A DNA stretch of 17,398 nucleotides from contig JBFLWY010000044.1 of NCBI GenBank assembly GCA_040757355.1, positions 1 to 17,398 on the forward strand. The letters are read 5' to 3'. Positions 7,456-13,856 of this stretch are shown in pieces; within the stretch, counting starts at the first letter, position 1; each line of letters opens with the position of its first letter. A program made the translations under genes and the position numbers. Under the pieces are notes generated by a model that was given only the letters and a program-made list of their open reading frames with translations, had not been told where the DNA came from and did not search any database. Origin of the DNA: DTYU01 sp040757355. GTDB taxonomy: Bacteria; Bacillota; Desulfotomaculia; Desulfotomaculales; Ammonificaceae.

Positions 7456-8748
7456 ATGCCACGCGTTCTGATTACTTCGGTCGGGGGGTCTTGTGAACCG
7501 GTAATCAACGCCTGTAGGGAATATAAACCCGACTTCATCTATTTCTTCTGCTCCGCGGGTCCAAAGGGCAGTTCCGTAACCGTTGATGGCGAGGGGGACC
7601 CCTGCGGTGACAAACGGAGCATAAAATGCGCTTCCTGCGGTGCGGACATACCGTTAGGGAACCCGAAGGGTGAAGCCATTGTAAAACGTTTAGGACTTCG
7701 ACCGGACAGCTACGAAAAGGTACAAGTAGATGATCCGGATGACCTGGAAGCATGCTATACAGCTCTGTTGGAAACAGAAGAAAAAATTGTGAAGCGCTTT
7801 GGCTCCAGGGCCGAGGTGATTGCCAATTACACCGGCGGAACCAAGACCATGTCGGCCGCTCTCGCTCTTATAGCTGTTTTCCGCGAGCGTTGGGATCTGT
7901 CTGTCAACAAGGGCCCCCGGGTTGACCTTATTAAAGTGCGCAGCGGCGACATGCCGGTGCTTGCCGGCAAGCTCCCGGCGGTTCTTGAGTCGTATAAAAC
8001 ACAGGCAGCCCGGTTCCTAAAACACTATGCGTACGATGTGGCGGATGCGGTTCTTGCCGATTTGACGTCCGGCCGTTATCTTTCGGCTGCAGACCGGCAA
8101 AAATTCCTCCGGGTCCGGCGGCTCTGCCAGGCCTTTCACGCCTGGGATTCCTTCGATCACCAAAAGGCGTGGGAACTGTTGCGGACAACAGGAGGGGACA
8201 GCCTCAAACCCTTCATCGAAAATCTGGCGGCGATTGCTGATGAGAAGAGACGAACCAGGGGGTTCGAAAAGGTGGGGGACCTTCTCCTTAACGCCGCCCG
8301 CCGCGCCTCCCAGGGCCGGTATGATGATGCTGTGGCAAGGCTTTACCGGACATTGGAGATGCTGGCTCAGTTGCGTCTGGAGCTGCAGTGGGGGATCAGA
8401 ACCGGTGCTCTCGAGACGGAGCAACTGCCGGAAAACCTGCGTGGGCAGTATGAACGGTTACGTGACTCTGCCGGACGGATCCGCCTGCCGCTGGTAAAGA
8501 GCTACGAACTCCTTGCAGATCTCGGGGATCCTGCCGGGCGGCTATGGCAGGAGAACAAAAACAGCCTTCTGGCGGCACTTGAGGTGCGGAACAATGCACT
8601 TTTAGCCCACGGTACCACACCCGTAGGTTCGGAAGACTATGAAAGGCTTGCACCGCTGCTGGAAGGTTTTATCTGTGAAACGATCCAGGTGCTCGGCATC
8701 CGCATGCGCTGCCGGCAGCTTCCCCGGGAAGAATTACTGGAGATGTGA
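7456..8748 (+). CDS. CARF-HEPN ribonuclease, Cas02710/TIGR02710 family (Csm6/Csx1-like)
   Basis: 430 residues. The N-terminal CARF domain opens PRVLITSVGGSCEPVINAC and has NYTGGTKTMSAALAL, with TGGTK at 126-130, the ligand-binding loop. The C-terminal half is helical and ends in a HEPN domain with RNNALLAH (R378-x6-H385), the R-x4-6-H ribonuclease motif; ELLADLGDPAGRLW precedes it. Such proteins dimerise and degrade RNA when the CARF pocket binds the cyclic oligoadenylate made by Cas10. An insertion around residues 35-70 has C50, C58 and C61 (KCASCG), a possible small metal site not general to the family as I know it. ATG 7456 follows GGAGG at 7442-7446. The gene sits 13 nt after the decayed CARF gene and is the last gene before the regulatory region. 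Confidence 0.9.
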   Translation: MPRVLITSVGGSCEPVINACREYKPDFIYFFCSAGPKGSSVTVDGEGDPCGDKRSIKCASCGADIPLGNPKGEAIVKRLGLRPDSYEKVQVDDPDDLEACYTALLETEEKIVKRFGSRAEVIANYTGGTKTMSAALALIAVFRERWDLSVNKGPRVDLIKVRSGDMPVLAGKLPAVLESYKTQAARFLKHYAYDVADAVLADLTSGRYLSAADRQKFLRVRRLCQAFHAWDSFDHQKAWELLRTTGGDSLKPFIENLAAIADEKRRTRGFEKVGDLLLNAARRASQGRYDDAVARLYRTLEMLAQLRLELQWGIRTGALETEQLPENLRGQYERLRDSAGRIRLPLVKSYELLADLGDPAGRLWQENKNSLLAALEVRNNALLAHGTTPVGSEDYERLAPLLEGFICETIQVLGIRMRCRQLPREELLEM

Positions 8749-8776
8749 CGAACAGATAAGATACAAAACCTATGGT

Positions 8777-8802
8777 TAAGATGGACTTTAATCTTATTTT
8801 TA
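8777..8802 (+). terminator. Weak candidate intrinsic terminator after the CARF-HEPN gene
   Basis: TAAGAT (8777-8782) pairs with ATCTTA (8791-8796) around an 8-nt loop and is followed at once by five T. The stem is short and AT-only, so termination would be inefficient. The position, 28 nt after the stop of the CARF-HEPN gene and before the type I-B promoter, fits the end of the type III transcript. A second hairpin (CGGGAA/TTCCCG, 8808-8827) follows but has no T run. Confidence 0.35.
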
Positions 8803-8853
8803 ATTCGCGGGAACCGCTGTATTCCCGTTGCCTGTATTATCTGTGACTCCTGA

Positions 8854-8970
8854 GTTTGTAAGCTGGCTGCTGGTATTACGGCAGCCGTTGGAGGTACTGG
8901 ACCGGCGGAACTGCGCGATCAGGTGGTGGAGGAGCATAGACGGGCGTGGGAGAGGGGTAAAGAAAAATAA
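8854..8970 (+). pseudogene. Possible 3' remnant of an unidentified gene
   Basis: Thirty-eight open codons after a stop at 8851, ending in TAA at 8968-8970. The translation (AAGITAAVGGTGPAELRDQV, then VEEHRRAWERGKEK) is GC-rich at third positions and has the charged helical look of a true protein C-terminus, unlike the AT-rich DNA just after it. No start codon with a ribosome binding site is present, and I do not recognise the family. It may be chance; it marks the left edge of the regulatory region. Confidence 0.25.
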
Positions 8971-8980
8971 TAATGCTGTG

Positions 8981-8997
8981 TTATAGAACCTCAAAAA
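8981..8997 (-). promoter_or_regulatory. Predicted target (pseudo-protospacer) of the crRNA-like RNA, next to the type I-B promoter
   Basis: Read on the minus strand this is TTTTTGAGGTTCTATAA. The spacer-like segment directly after the first degenerate repeat (9129-9145) is TTTTTCAGGTTCTATAA, identical except at position 6. The minus-strand trinucleotide directly 5' of the match (complement of 8998-9000) is TTA, on the side where type I systems read the PAM and compatible with T-rich PAMs reported for clostridial type I-B systems. Matching stops sharply after position 17. The PAM side faces the -35 box at 9004, so a bound Cascade would cover or abut it. Partial pairing would favour binding over cleavage. 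Sequence match is seen; repression is inference. Confidence 0.75.
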
Positions 8998-9003
8998 TAA
9001 AAC

Positions 9004-9033
9004 TTGCCCAACATATACCAACTAAGTTATAAT
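9004..9033 (+). promoter_or_regulatory. Sigma-70-type promoter of the type I-B cas operon / crRNA-like RNA
   Basis: TTGCCC (9004-9009), 18-bp spacer, TATAAT (9028-9033): a perfect -10 box and a -35 matching TTGACA at four of six positions, in a locally AT-rich stretch. Transcription would begin near 9040 and run through both degenerate repeats into cas6 (9221), giving a leader of about 180 nt. It is the best promoter-like sequence I see in the window and sits 6 bp from the predicted crRNA-like target. Confidence 0.7.
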
Positions 9034-9098
9034 AGTCCACAGAGAAAAAACCAAACTGAGTATTCCCGTCGATTTCCAAGATAGTAATCCTAACCCTA

Positions 9099-9128
9099 CA
9101 AATAGTCCTACCTACAAGGGATTGAAAT
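9099..9128 (+). repeat. Degenerate CRISPR repeat 1 (psi-R1)
   Basis: CCTACCTACAAGGGATTGAAAT (9107-9128, written with its core) closely resembles the widespread clostridial 30-nt repeat ending CCTACCTATGAGGAATTGAAAC, which I recall from such genomes; the local array repeat is not in this window. The last eight bases, ATTGAAAT, correspond to the 8-nt 5' handle that Cas6 leaves on a crRNA. The first eight bases of the nominal repeat (9099-9106) match poorly. Confidence 0.8.
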
Positions 9129-9143
9129 TTTTTCAGGTTCTAT

Positions 9144-9177
9144 AAATGCAGCCTACCTACGAGGAATCCGATTGCAC
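9144..9177 (+). repeat. Degenerate CRISPR repeat 2 (psi-R2)
   Basis: GCCTACCTACGAGGAAT (9151-9167) shares the CCTACCTAC core with repeat 1 and is closer to the clostridial consensus in the GAGGAAT part. After it the sequence diverges: CCG, then ATTGCAC, which may be a shifted and altered version of the ATTGAAAC end. The cleavage site may therefore be weakened. No spacer or third repeat follows; cas6 starts 43 nt later. Confidence 0.75.
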
Positions 9178-9220
9178 TAACGCTTTTAAGTATTTGATAT
9201 CCGGGAAGAGGGGTGATTAA

Positions 9221-9985
9221 ATGCGTCTCACTGTTACTTTGAACAATCAAGGAGATATTGTGCTACCGCTTCACCACAACCACCTTTTACAGGCGGCGAT
9301 TTACCATCAAATTGAGCAGCCGGCTCTTAGGAGCTATCTTCATGAGCAGGGATTTATGTTTGGACAACGCAAGTTTAAGCTTTTCACTTTCTCACGGCTT
9401 TTTGGTGGGAGATTGCGGGTGGATAAGACAAACCAGCGCATGATTTTCTCACCCCCTTTATACCTGGCGGTGTGTTCGCCGATCCCTTTGCTTACCCAGG
9501 AGATTGGAAACGGTTTTCTTCGCCAGGGAAGATTGCGGCTGGGAGATTGCAGTTTATCGGTCGAGAAGGTGGTTGCTTCCGATGAGAATATTAAACACAA
9601 CAGTATTTTGGTCCGGATGCTTTCTCCTGTTGTCATGTACAGCACCCTTGAGAAGGAGGACGCTCGCTATACTTATTATTACTCTCCTTTTGAACCGCGT
9701 TTTTGTGAACTCATTTTAGCCAATCTGGCAAAGAAACACCTTTTGATATTCGGCAAGCCGGCGGACGAGACAGGATTCGAAATACTTCCGACGGCAGTAA
9801 AAGAAAAGGATTTCAAAGTACTCAAGTACAAAGGTACGGTAATTAAGGGATGGATGGGGACTTACCAACTTCAGGGTGATCCGCAACTGTTAGGGGTTGC
9901 ACTTGGGGCTGGGCTTGGCGGGAAAAACGCGCAGGGTTTCGGCTGCTGCGAATTGCTGAAAGGAGGTGAAGACTCTGTTTCTTGA
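9221..9985 (+). CDS. cas6: Cas6 CRISPR RNA endonuclease (copy 2, type I-B operon)
   Basis: 254-residue Cas6, first gene of the type I-B operon. It shares with copy 1 the LQ-x-x-IY-x-Q and SYLHEQGF segments (H41 the likely catalytic His), FKLFTFSRL, SPIPLL, RMLSPVVMYSTLE, YTYYYSPFEPRF, ANLAKKHLL, IKGWMG and the glycine loop GLGGKNAQGFGCC (231-243). Its base composition is much lower in GC than copy 1, so the pair is not a recent tandem duplication. It is expected to process array transcripts for Cascade and, as its own leader carries two degenerate repeats, possibly its own mRNA. ATG 9221 is preceded by GAGGGGTG near 9207. The 3' end overlaps the start region of cas8b. Confidence 0.95.
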   Translation: MRLTVTLNNQGDIVLPLHHNHLLQAAIYHQIEQPALRSYLHEQGFMFGQRKFKLFTFSRLFGGRLRVDKTNQRMIFSPPLYLAVCSPIPLLTQEIGNGFLRQGRLRLGDCSLSVEKVVASDENIKHNSILVRMLSPVVMYSTLEKEDARYTYYYSPFEPRFCELILANLAKKHLLIFGKPADETGFEILPTAVKEKDFKVLKYKGTVIKGWMGTYQLQGDPQLLGVALGAGLGGKNAQGFGCCELLKGGEDSVS

Positions 9986-12107
9986 ACGGCTGGTGTCTTT
10001 AGGAAACATACTAATGAATTGTGGATTGGAACCGGTGGAAATCTTGGATTTGGTTTCTGATGTTAGTAGTGACGGTAGGTTCTTGGAGAATGTTGCAATT
10101 ATCGAGATTTCTTTGGATGACGGTTTTAAAGCAGCGCGTTTACCCCTTCAGACTTTCGGGGATTATTCGGAGGAGACTTCTTCTCCCGGCAAAAAGAAAG
10201 CAGGAAAAAAAGTAAACTTCATTCCCGACACCAAAAGAGGAATGGGAGTGCCGTTCATTCGCCCCCGAGCGGGCAGACCGACTGCGCCGCAAGGGAAGTA
10301 CGGTGTTCCGGTTTATCTTGTTTTTCCGGGAGAAAAAGGTAAGCTACTGACCGAGTTAGCAGCATCGGCCGATACTTTCTTACAGGGACGAGTGGGGAGA
10401 ACCCTGTTTCTGCCACGGGCATTTTCAGAGTTTGAGCTGAAAGAACTTGACAAACTATTAAGGCTTTTTGCGGCAGAACTAAAGAACAAATACACTGGTG
10501 GCGGGAATCAAGGGTACGGTCTGGTTGTTTTGTGCATTCCCTTCGAGGGCGGACCGTATCGCTATGAGAAGAAAATGCCCGCTGCAGGTGACTCACGTTT
10601 TGTATGGTTGGGAGACAGCGTACTCCATCCCGGTCGCAGTATCGTAGCAGACCTTAAGATCTTGGCGGACCAACTCAAACTCTCCAAGACAGAAGAAGGA
10701 GCGGAAATGGGGAGGGCTTCCCGGTGCGACCTTTGCAACCGAGACACTAACGACGCGGTTTCCGTTTATTCTAAAGCATGGCCCTGGATGGCGCCTACGT
10801 GGCATCCTCCCTTTCCGGAGCGTTTCAAGGAAGGTAAGGAGGTTACTGATTTAGCCTCTGCTATCGGTTCTCTTTGCCCTGACTGCTATACGGCGATGGT
10901 AGTAGGGGCAGGCATTTTTAAGGAAGTTTCCGGGGTGCTTCCTACGTGGTTAACCAAAGAGCTTTTTATGCCGGTGGCCTCCGCAGGGGGGCGGGAAGGA
11001 GCGAAAAAAGGAGGGCAGGTTCCCTCTATCATAGGATCCGTAGTAGCCCTTCCTACCCGCATTGCGATCCGTGATGATGCCGAACTGTTCCGGGAAGCGT
11101 TGGATATTTACCGCCGCAAAACACCGCCAAGATCAACCCGCGACCGAGCGTTGCAAGCGATTACCGGGTTTGAAAGCACTCTGCCCGAGGACTTTGACTC
11201 CGATGATTACCGGCTTTCTATGGTATATTACACCCAGGCCAATGCTGAAATCCACATGCGCGCTGTAATCGAGGACGTTCTTCCGTCGACAGTGGCTGCT
11301 ATACAGGGCGTTCTTTCGGGTGTTTTGGAAGACGGGGCGGATATTCGGCAACAACTCGGTTTCCATCCGTCCGGATGGGCGAGCGCACGTTATGAGTCTT
11401 TACCTTATCTCCTTATTCGTGCCTACGGTGGTTGTTACCTCTGGCAAACACTTACGAATGTGTTGCATCGTAGAACCCTCGGATGGGACAGGTTTATAGC
11501 AGGCGTAGAGGCCAGAATAAGCGGATATGCAAAGTCGATGGTTCTTGGTCAAGGTGAATCAAGTCGAGGGGCATATTTCAGTCTAAAGGAGGAGGTATAC
11601 TTCTATCTGATTTTTCGAGCCCTATACAACGGCTATCATAAAGAAATCTTAAGTGAAGGAGGAACGACGTTGACTGATTGGCGGACTATGGTCAAAAAAA
11701 TCACTACCTCTGCCTTAGACGAAATGCACTTTGAGAATACCGAAGAACTGGGTTTTGCCGCGGGGTATGTAGTGCGACAGTTCGGCCGGCAGTATTATGC
11801 AAGATTGCAGAAGGATTTCATGCAACATAGGGTGATGACCTTTGGATCAAATCTTTCACCGGATGATATCTGGCGCCGGGCGCTCAGCCGTTTTCAGGAA
11901 TATGCCTTGAAACTGAACTTTCCATTGTCGGGCGAGTTTAAGAAGCGTGCTGCTATAGTTGAGTGCGAGTACCGGAGATTACGGGAAGCTGTGCAGAAGG
12001 AAAAGGACGAGTTCATCGGTGCCTTTTGGAGCGGGTATATGCTGGCTGTTCCACCGGAAAAAGATGAAGATTTGCAAAACGACGGTGAATCTGGGAGGGA
12101 TTTATAA
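9966..12107 (+). CDS. cas8b: Cas8b, large subunit of type I-B Cascade
   Basis: About 713 residues, between cas6 and cas7 as in type I-B operons. It has a zinc-finger-like pair, CDLC (C254, C257) and CPDC (C304, C307), typical of the Csh1/TM1802-type Cas8b group; the rest is divergent, as usual for Cas8, so the call rests on position, size and Cys pattern. In Cascade, Cas8 recognises the PAM and contacts the crRNA 5' handle; its C-terminal part may also supply the small subunit through an internal start, as known for some I-B systems. Start is uncertain: AGGAGG (9961-9966) overlaps GTG 9966 and is ideally spaced for CTG 9975, while GTG 9993 is too distant. Overlaps cas6 by about 20 nt and cas7 by one. 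Confidence 0.85.
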   Translation: MKTLFLERLVSLGNILMNCGLEPVEILDLVSDVSSDGRFLENVAIIEISLDDGFKAARLPLQTFGDYSEETSSPGKKKAGKKVNFIPDTKRGMGVPFIRPRAGRPTAPQGKYGVPVYLVFPGEKGKLLTELAASADTFLQGRVGRTLFLPRAFSEFELKELDKLLRLFAAELKNKYTGGGNQGYGLVVLCIPFEGGPYRYEKKMPAAGDSRFVWLGDSVLHPGRSIVADLKILADQLKLSKTEEGAEMGRASRCDLCNRDTNDAVSVYSKAWPWMAPTWHPPFPERFKEGKEVTDLASAIGSLCPDCYTAMVVGAGIFKEVSGVLPTWLTKELFMPVASAGGREGAKKGGQVPSIIGSVVALPTRIAIRDDAELFREALDIYRRKTPPRSTRDRALQAITGFESTLPEDFDSDDYRLSMVYYTQANAEIHMRAVIEDVLPSTVAAIQGVLSGVLEDGADIRQQLGFHPSGWASARYESLPYLLIRAYGGCYLWQTLTNVLHRRTLGWDRFIAGVEARISGYAKSMVLGQGESSRGAYFSLKEEVYFYLIFRALYNGYHKEILSEGGTTLTDWRTMVKKITTSALDEMHFENTEELGFAAGYVVRQFGRQYYARLQKDFMQHRVMTFGSNLSPDDIWRRALSRFQEYALKLNFPLSGEFKKRAAIVECEYRRLREAVQKEKDEFIGAFWSGYMLAVPPEKDEDLQNDGESGRDL

Positions 12108-13087
12108 TGGCTGTTAGTACTGGAGAAATTTTGTTCGTTAAAAGCGTCAAGGACGGCATCCCGAACCGGGATCCGTTAAACGACAGCGATGCCCGGCGTC
12201 TTTTCGGCGAGGATGACGGCCGCATTTCGTTGTCGGATGTCAGTATAAAGCGGGACGTTCGCGATTACGTTCTTGCAAAGTATAAGGATCAGGAAGGCGG
12301 CCCGGAGAAGCGTCATTATATCTGGTGCCGGGAAGAGAGAACGGATGACGGAAAACTCCTGGGCCGTGACCGGCTGGCTGAAACCATTCTGGAACGCGCC
12401 GGGTTATCTGGAAGTAAAGACAAGGCTGGCGCTTTATTACAAGCAGCCTTTGACATGCGGGTTTTCGGCGCTGTGTTCAGCGTGGAAAAACAAAGCTTCC
12501 ATCGGACAGGGCCTGTGCAGTTTGGTTGGGCTCATTCCTTGCATCCGGTGGAAACCCAATATGTCCAGGGAACCACTGTAATGCCCAGCAAGGATATTAA
12601 GATGACTTCTTCGGGCGAGGAAACCGGTAAAGGACAAGGTACAATTTGGACAACCTACTATCTACCGTTTGCGGTATTTGCCATGCCCGGAGTAATCAAC
12701 GCAACTGTTGCAACTGAAACCGATATGAATGAGGCGGATCAGGAATGCCTTCTTGAAGGCTTGTGGAAAGGAACCATTTACCGGCAAGCCCGCGGTCGGG
12801 GTGTCCAGCAGCCATTGCTGCTTGTCCATGTTGAATATGCCGATCCGTTTTTCCGAATCGGTTACCTGGAAGATTATATAAGCCTCGAACCCGGGCGGGA
12901 GGAGTGGCTGGGAGATAAACCTCCTACTTCTGTTTCTGAAGTAACTTTGGATGTTCGGGAACTTGCGAAAATACTCGATAAGGACCGTGGCCCGTTTGCT
13001 GGAAAAATCAAGCGCGTACGGTGGTGGAAAAAACCTGAACTTATAATAAAGGGGAATCTTCCGGGAGAAGAATGTCCATATTGGTAA
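12107..13087 (+). CDS. cas7: Cas7 (Csh2 family), type I-B Cascade backbone
   Basis: 326 residues. The N-terminus follows the Csh2 pattern: GEILFVKSVKDGIPNRDPL, a divergent form of the family's NPNGDP motif, then ISLSDVSIKRDVRDYV, equivalent to the conserved V-x-x-KR-x-(I/V)-RDY. About six copies should polymerise on the crRNA spacer; the family's thumb flips every sixth base, which matters for the position-6 mismatch of the regulatory RNA upstream. ATG 12107 overlaps the cas8b stop by one base (TAATG), with GGGAGG at 12093-12098. Its size is usual for the family. Confidence 0.94.
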   Translation: MAVSTGEILFVKSVKDGIPNRDPLNDSDARRLFGEDDGRISLSDVSIKRDVRDYVLAKYKDQEGGPEKRHYIWCREERTDDGKLLGRDRLAETILERAGLSGSKDKAGALLQAAFDMRVFGAVFSVEKQSFHRTGPVQFGWAHSLHPVETQYVQGTTVMPSKDIKMTSSGEETGKGQGTIWTTYYLPFAVFAMPGVINATVATETDMNEADQECLLEGLWKGTIYRQARGRGVQQPLLLVHVEYADPFFRIGYLEDYISLEPGREEWLGDKPPTSVSEVTLDVRELAKILDKDRGPFAGKIKRVRWWKKPELIIKGNLPGEECPYW

Positions 13088-13109
13088 ACCCGAATGAGGG
13101 GTGTTGTTA

Positions 13110-13856
13110 ATGCTCGAAACCGCTGATCGAAGTGATGTGCTGGTGTTTTTATTGCGCGGGAAGTTGGGTCATTTCCGCCAACCCGATACCACCGTCACTC
13201 AGGCCACCTATCCATTCCCGCCCCGCCCGACCCTTCACGGTTTGCTCGGAGCGGTGCTCGGTATTGACTATAATACACCGGAATGGGAGCGCTTTTTAGG
13301 TCGTGAACATTATTTAGGGATCAGCTTGCTCACACCGGTTAGGGCTGTATGCATGCAAATGTCTTTGCTTGGTAAAGGGTTCGTAAGCAACGATACGACC
13401 GGAGCCTTCAACCGCCCGACTGTTGTGGAAATGCTGGTAGAACCTAAATACCGGGTGTATTACTGTGGTGAGAGTCTCGCAGAATTACGTGGAAGACTTG
13501 CCAACCGGCAGAGTGTCTTCCATACCTATTTGGGATCGGCTTATTGTTTGACCTTCCCCGAGTTTGAAGGCATATATTCCGGAATATGTCTTTCTCCAAA
13601 GAGGGGGGAAGTTATAACGCTTTCTTCCGTCGTGCCGCGGGAAATGGTACATCAGGTGCGATTAGAGGCAGGCACTTCTTACGCTGCGGCGCGGGCTATG
13701 CCATACAGGCATGCCGGGGACCGGACATTTTCGGGTACGGCGACCGTTTTCTACGAGATGTCCGGAAAGCCCTTAAAGGTTGAATTCAATCAAGAGTCCG
13801 GGCTTCCCTACCGGGTGATGGAACTGCCGACCGGCGAGGTGGTATGCCTTTGGTGA
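13110..13856 (+). CDS. cas5: Cas5 (Cas5h/Cas5b type), type I-B Cascade subunit
   Basis: 248 residues from ATG 13110. I prefer this to the in-frame GTG 13101 because GAGGGGTG (13096-13103) overlaps that codon and is correctly spaced, 6 nt, before ATG 13110. The N-terminus shows the Cas5 pattern: VLVFLLRGKLGHFRQPDTT, then TYPFPPRPTLHGLLGAVLG, with the conserved P-(P/S)-(R/K)-(T/S)-x-x-GLLGA motif. Cas5 caps the Cascade backbone and grips the 5' handle of the crRNA. The RAMP-type glycine loop is not obvious at the C-terminus, normal for this subfamily. The last 13 nt overlap cas3. Confidence 0.93.
   Translation: MLETADRSDVLVFLLRGKLGHFRQPDTTVTQATYPFPPRPTLHGLLGAVLGIDYNTPEWERFLGREHYLGISLLTPVRAVCMQMSLLGKGFVSNDTTGAFNRPTVVEMLVEPKYRVYYCGESLAELRGRLANRQSVFHTYLGSAYCLTFPEFEGIYSGICLSPKRGEVITLSSVVPREMVHQVRLEAGTSYAAARAMPYRHAGDRTFSGTATVFYEMSGKPLKVEFNQESGLPYRVMELPTGEVVCLW

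Larger units (their letters stand above)
9099..9177 (+). ncRNA. Predicted crRNA-like regulatory RNA (CreR/CreA type)
   Basis: A mini-CRISPR unit made of degenerate repeat 1 (9099-9128), a spacer-like segment beginning at 9129 and degenerate repeat 2 (core 9152-9167). Cas6 cleavage in each repeat would release an RNA of roughly 9121-9169, starting with handle ATTGAAAT and followed by the guide TTTTTCAGGTTCTATAA. The core-to-core distance is 45 nt, far less than the 65 nt or so of a true repeat-spacer unit, which fits a degenerate regulatory guide instead of an immune spacer. The guide matches DNA at 8981-8997 beside the operon promoter. CreA/CreR RNAs known from type I systems have this layout and repress a toxin or cas promoter with Cascade. 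No creT-like toxin gene is evident. RNA ends are inferred. Confidence 0.75.

Noticed and set aside
8800..9021. Minus-strand 73-codon open frame over the regulatory region
   Set aside because: No ribosome binding site, covers promoter and target site, low-complexity hydrophobic start with no family resemblance.
8981..9145. A 165-bp MITE-like element bounded by 17-nt imperfect inverted repeats (8981-8997 and 9129-9145)
   Set aside because: The inverted match alone could suggest this, but flanking bases show no target duplication (GCTGTG against ATGCAG), the right arm begins exactly at the end of a CRISPR handle, and the left arm is beside a promoter with a PAM-like flank. Kept only as the main alternative to the guide-target reading.
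9099..9177. A true, short CRISPR array with one spacer
   Set aside because: The two repeats differ from each other and from a consensus, their spacing (45 nt core to core) is too short for a repeat-spacer unit, and the guide matches the adjacent DNA, so a regulatory mini-unit fits better.
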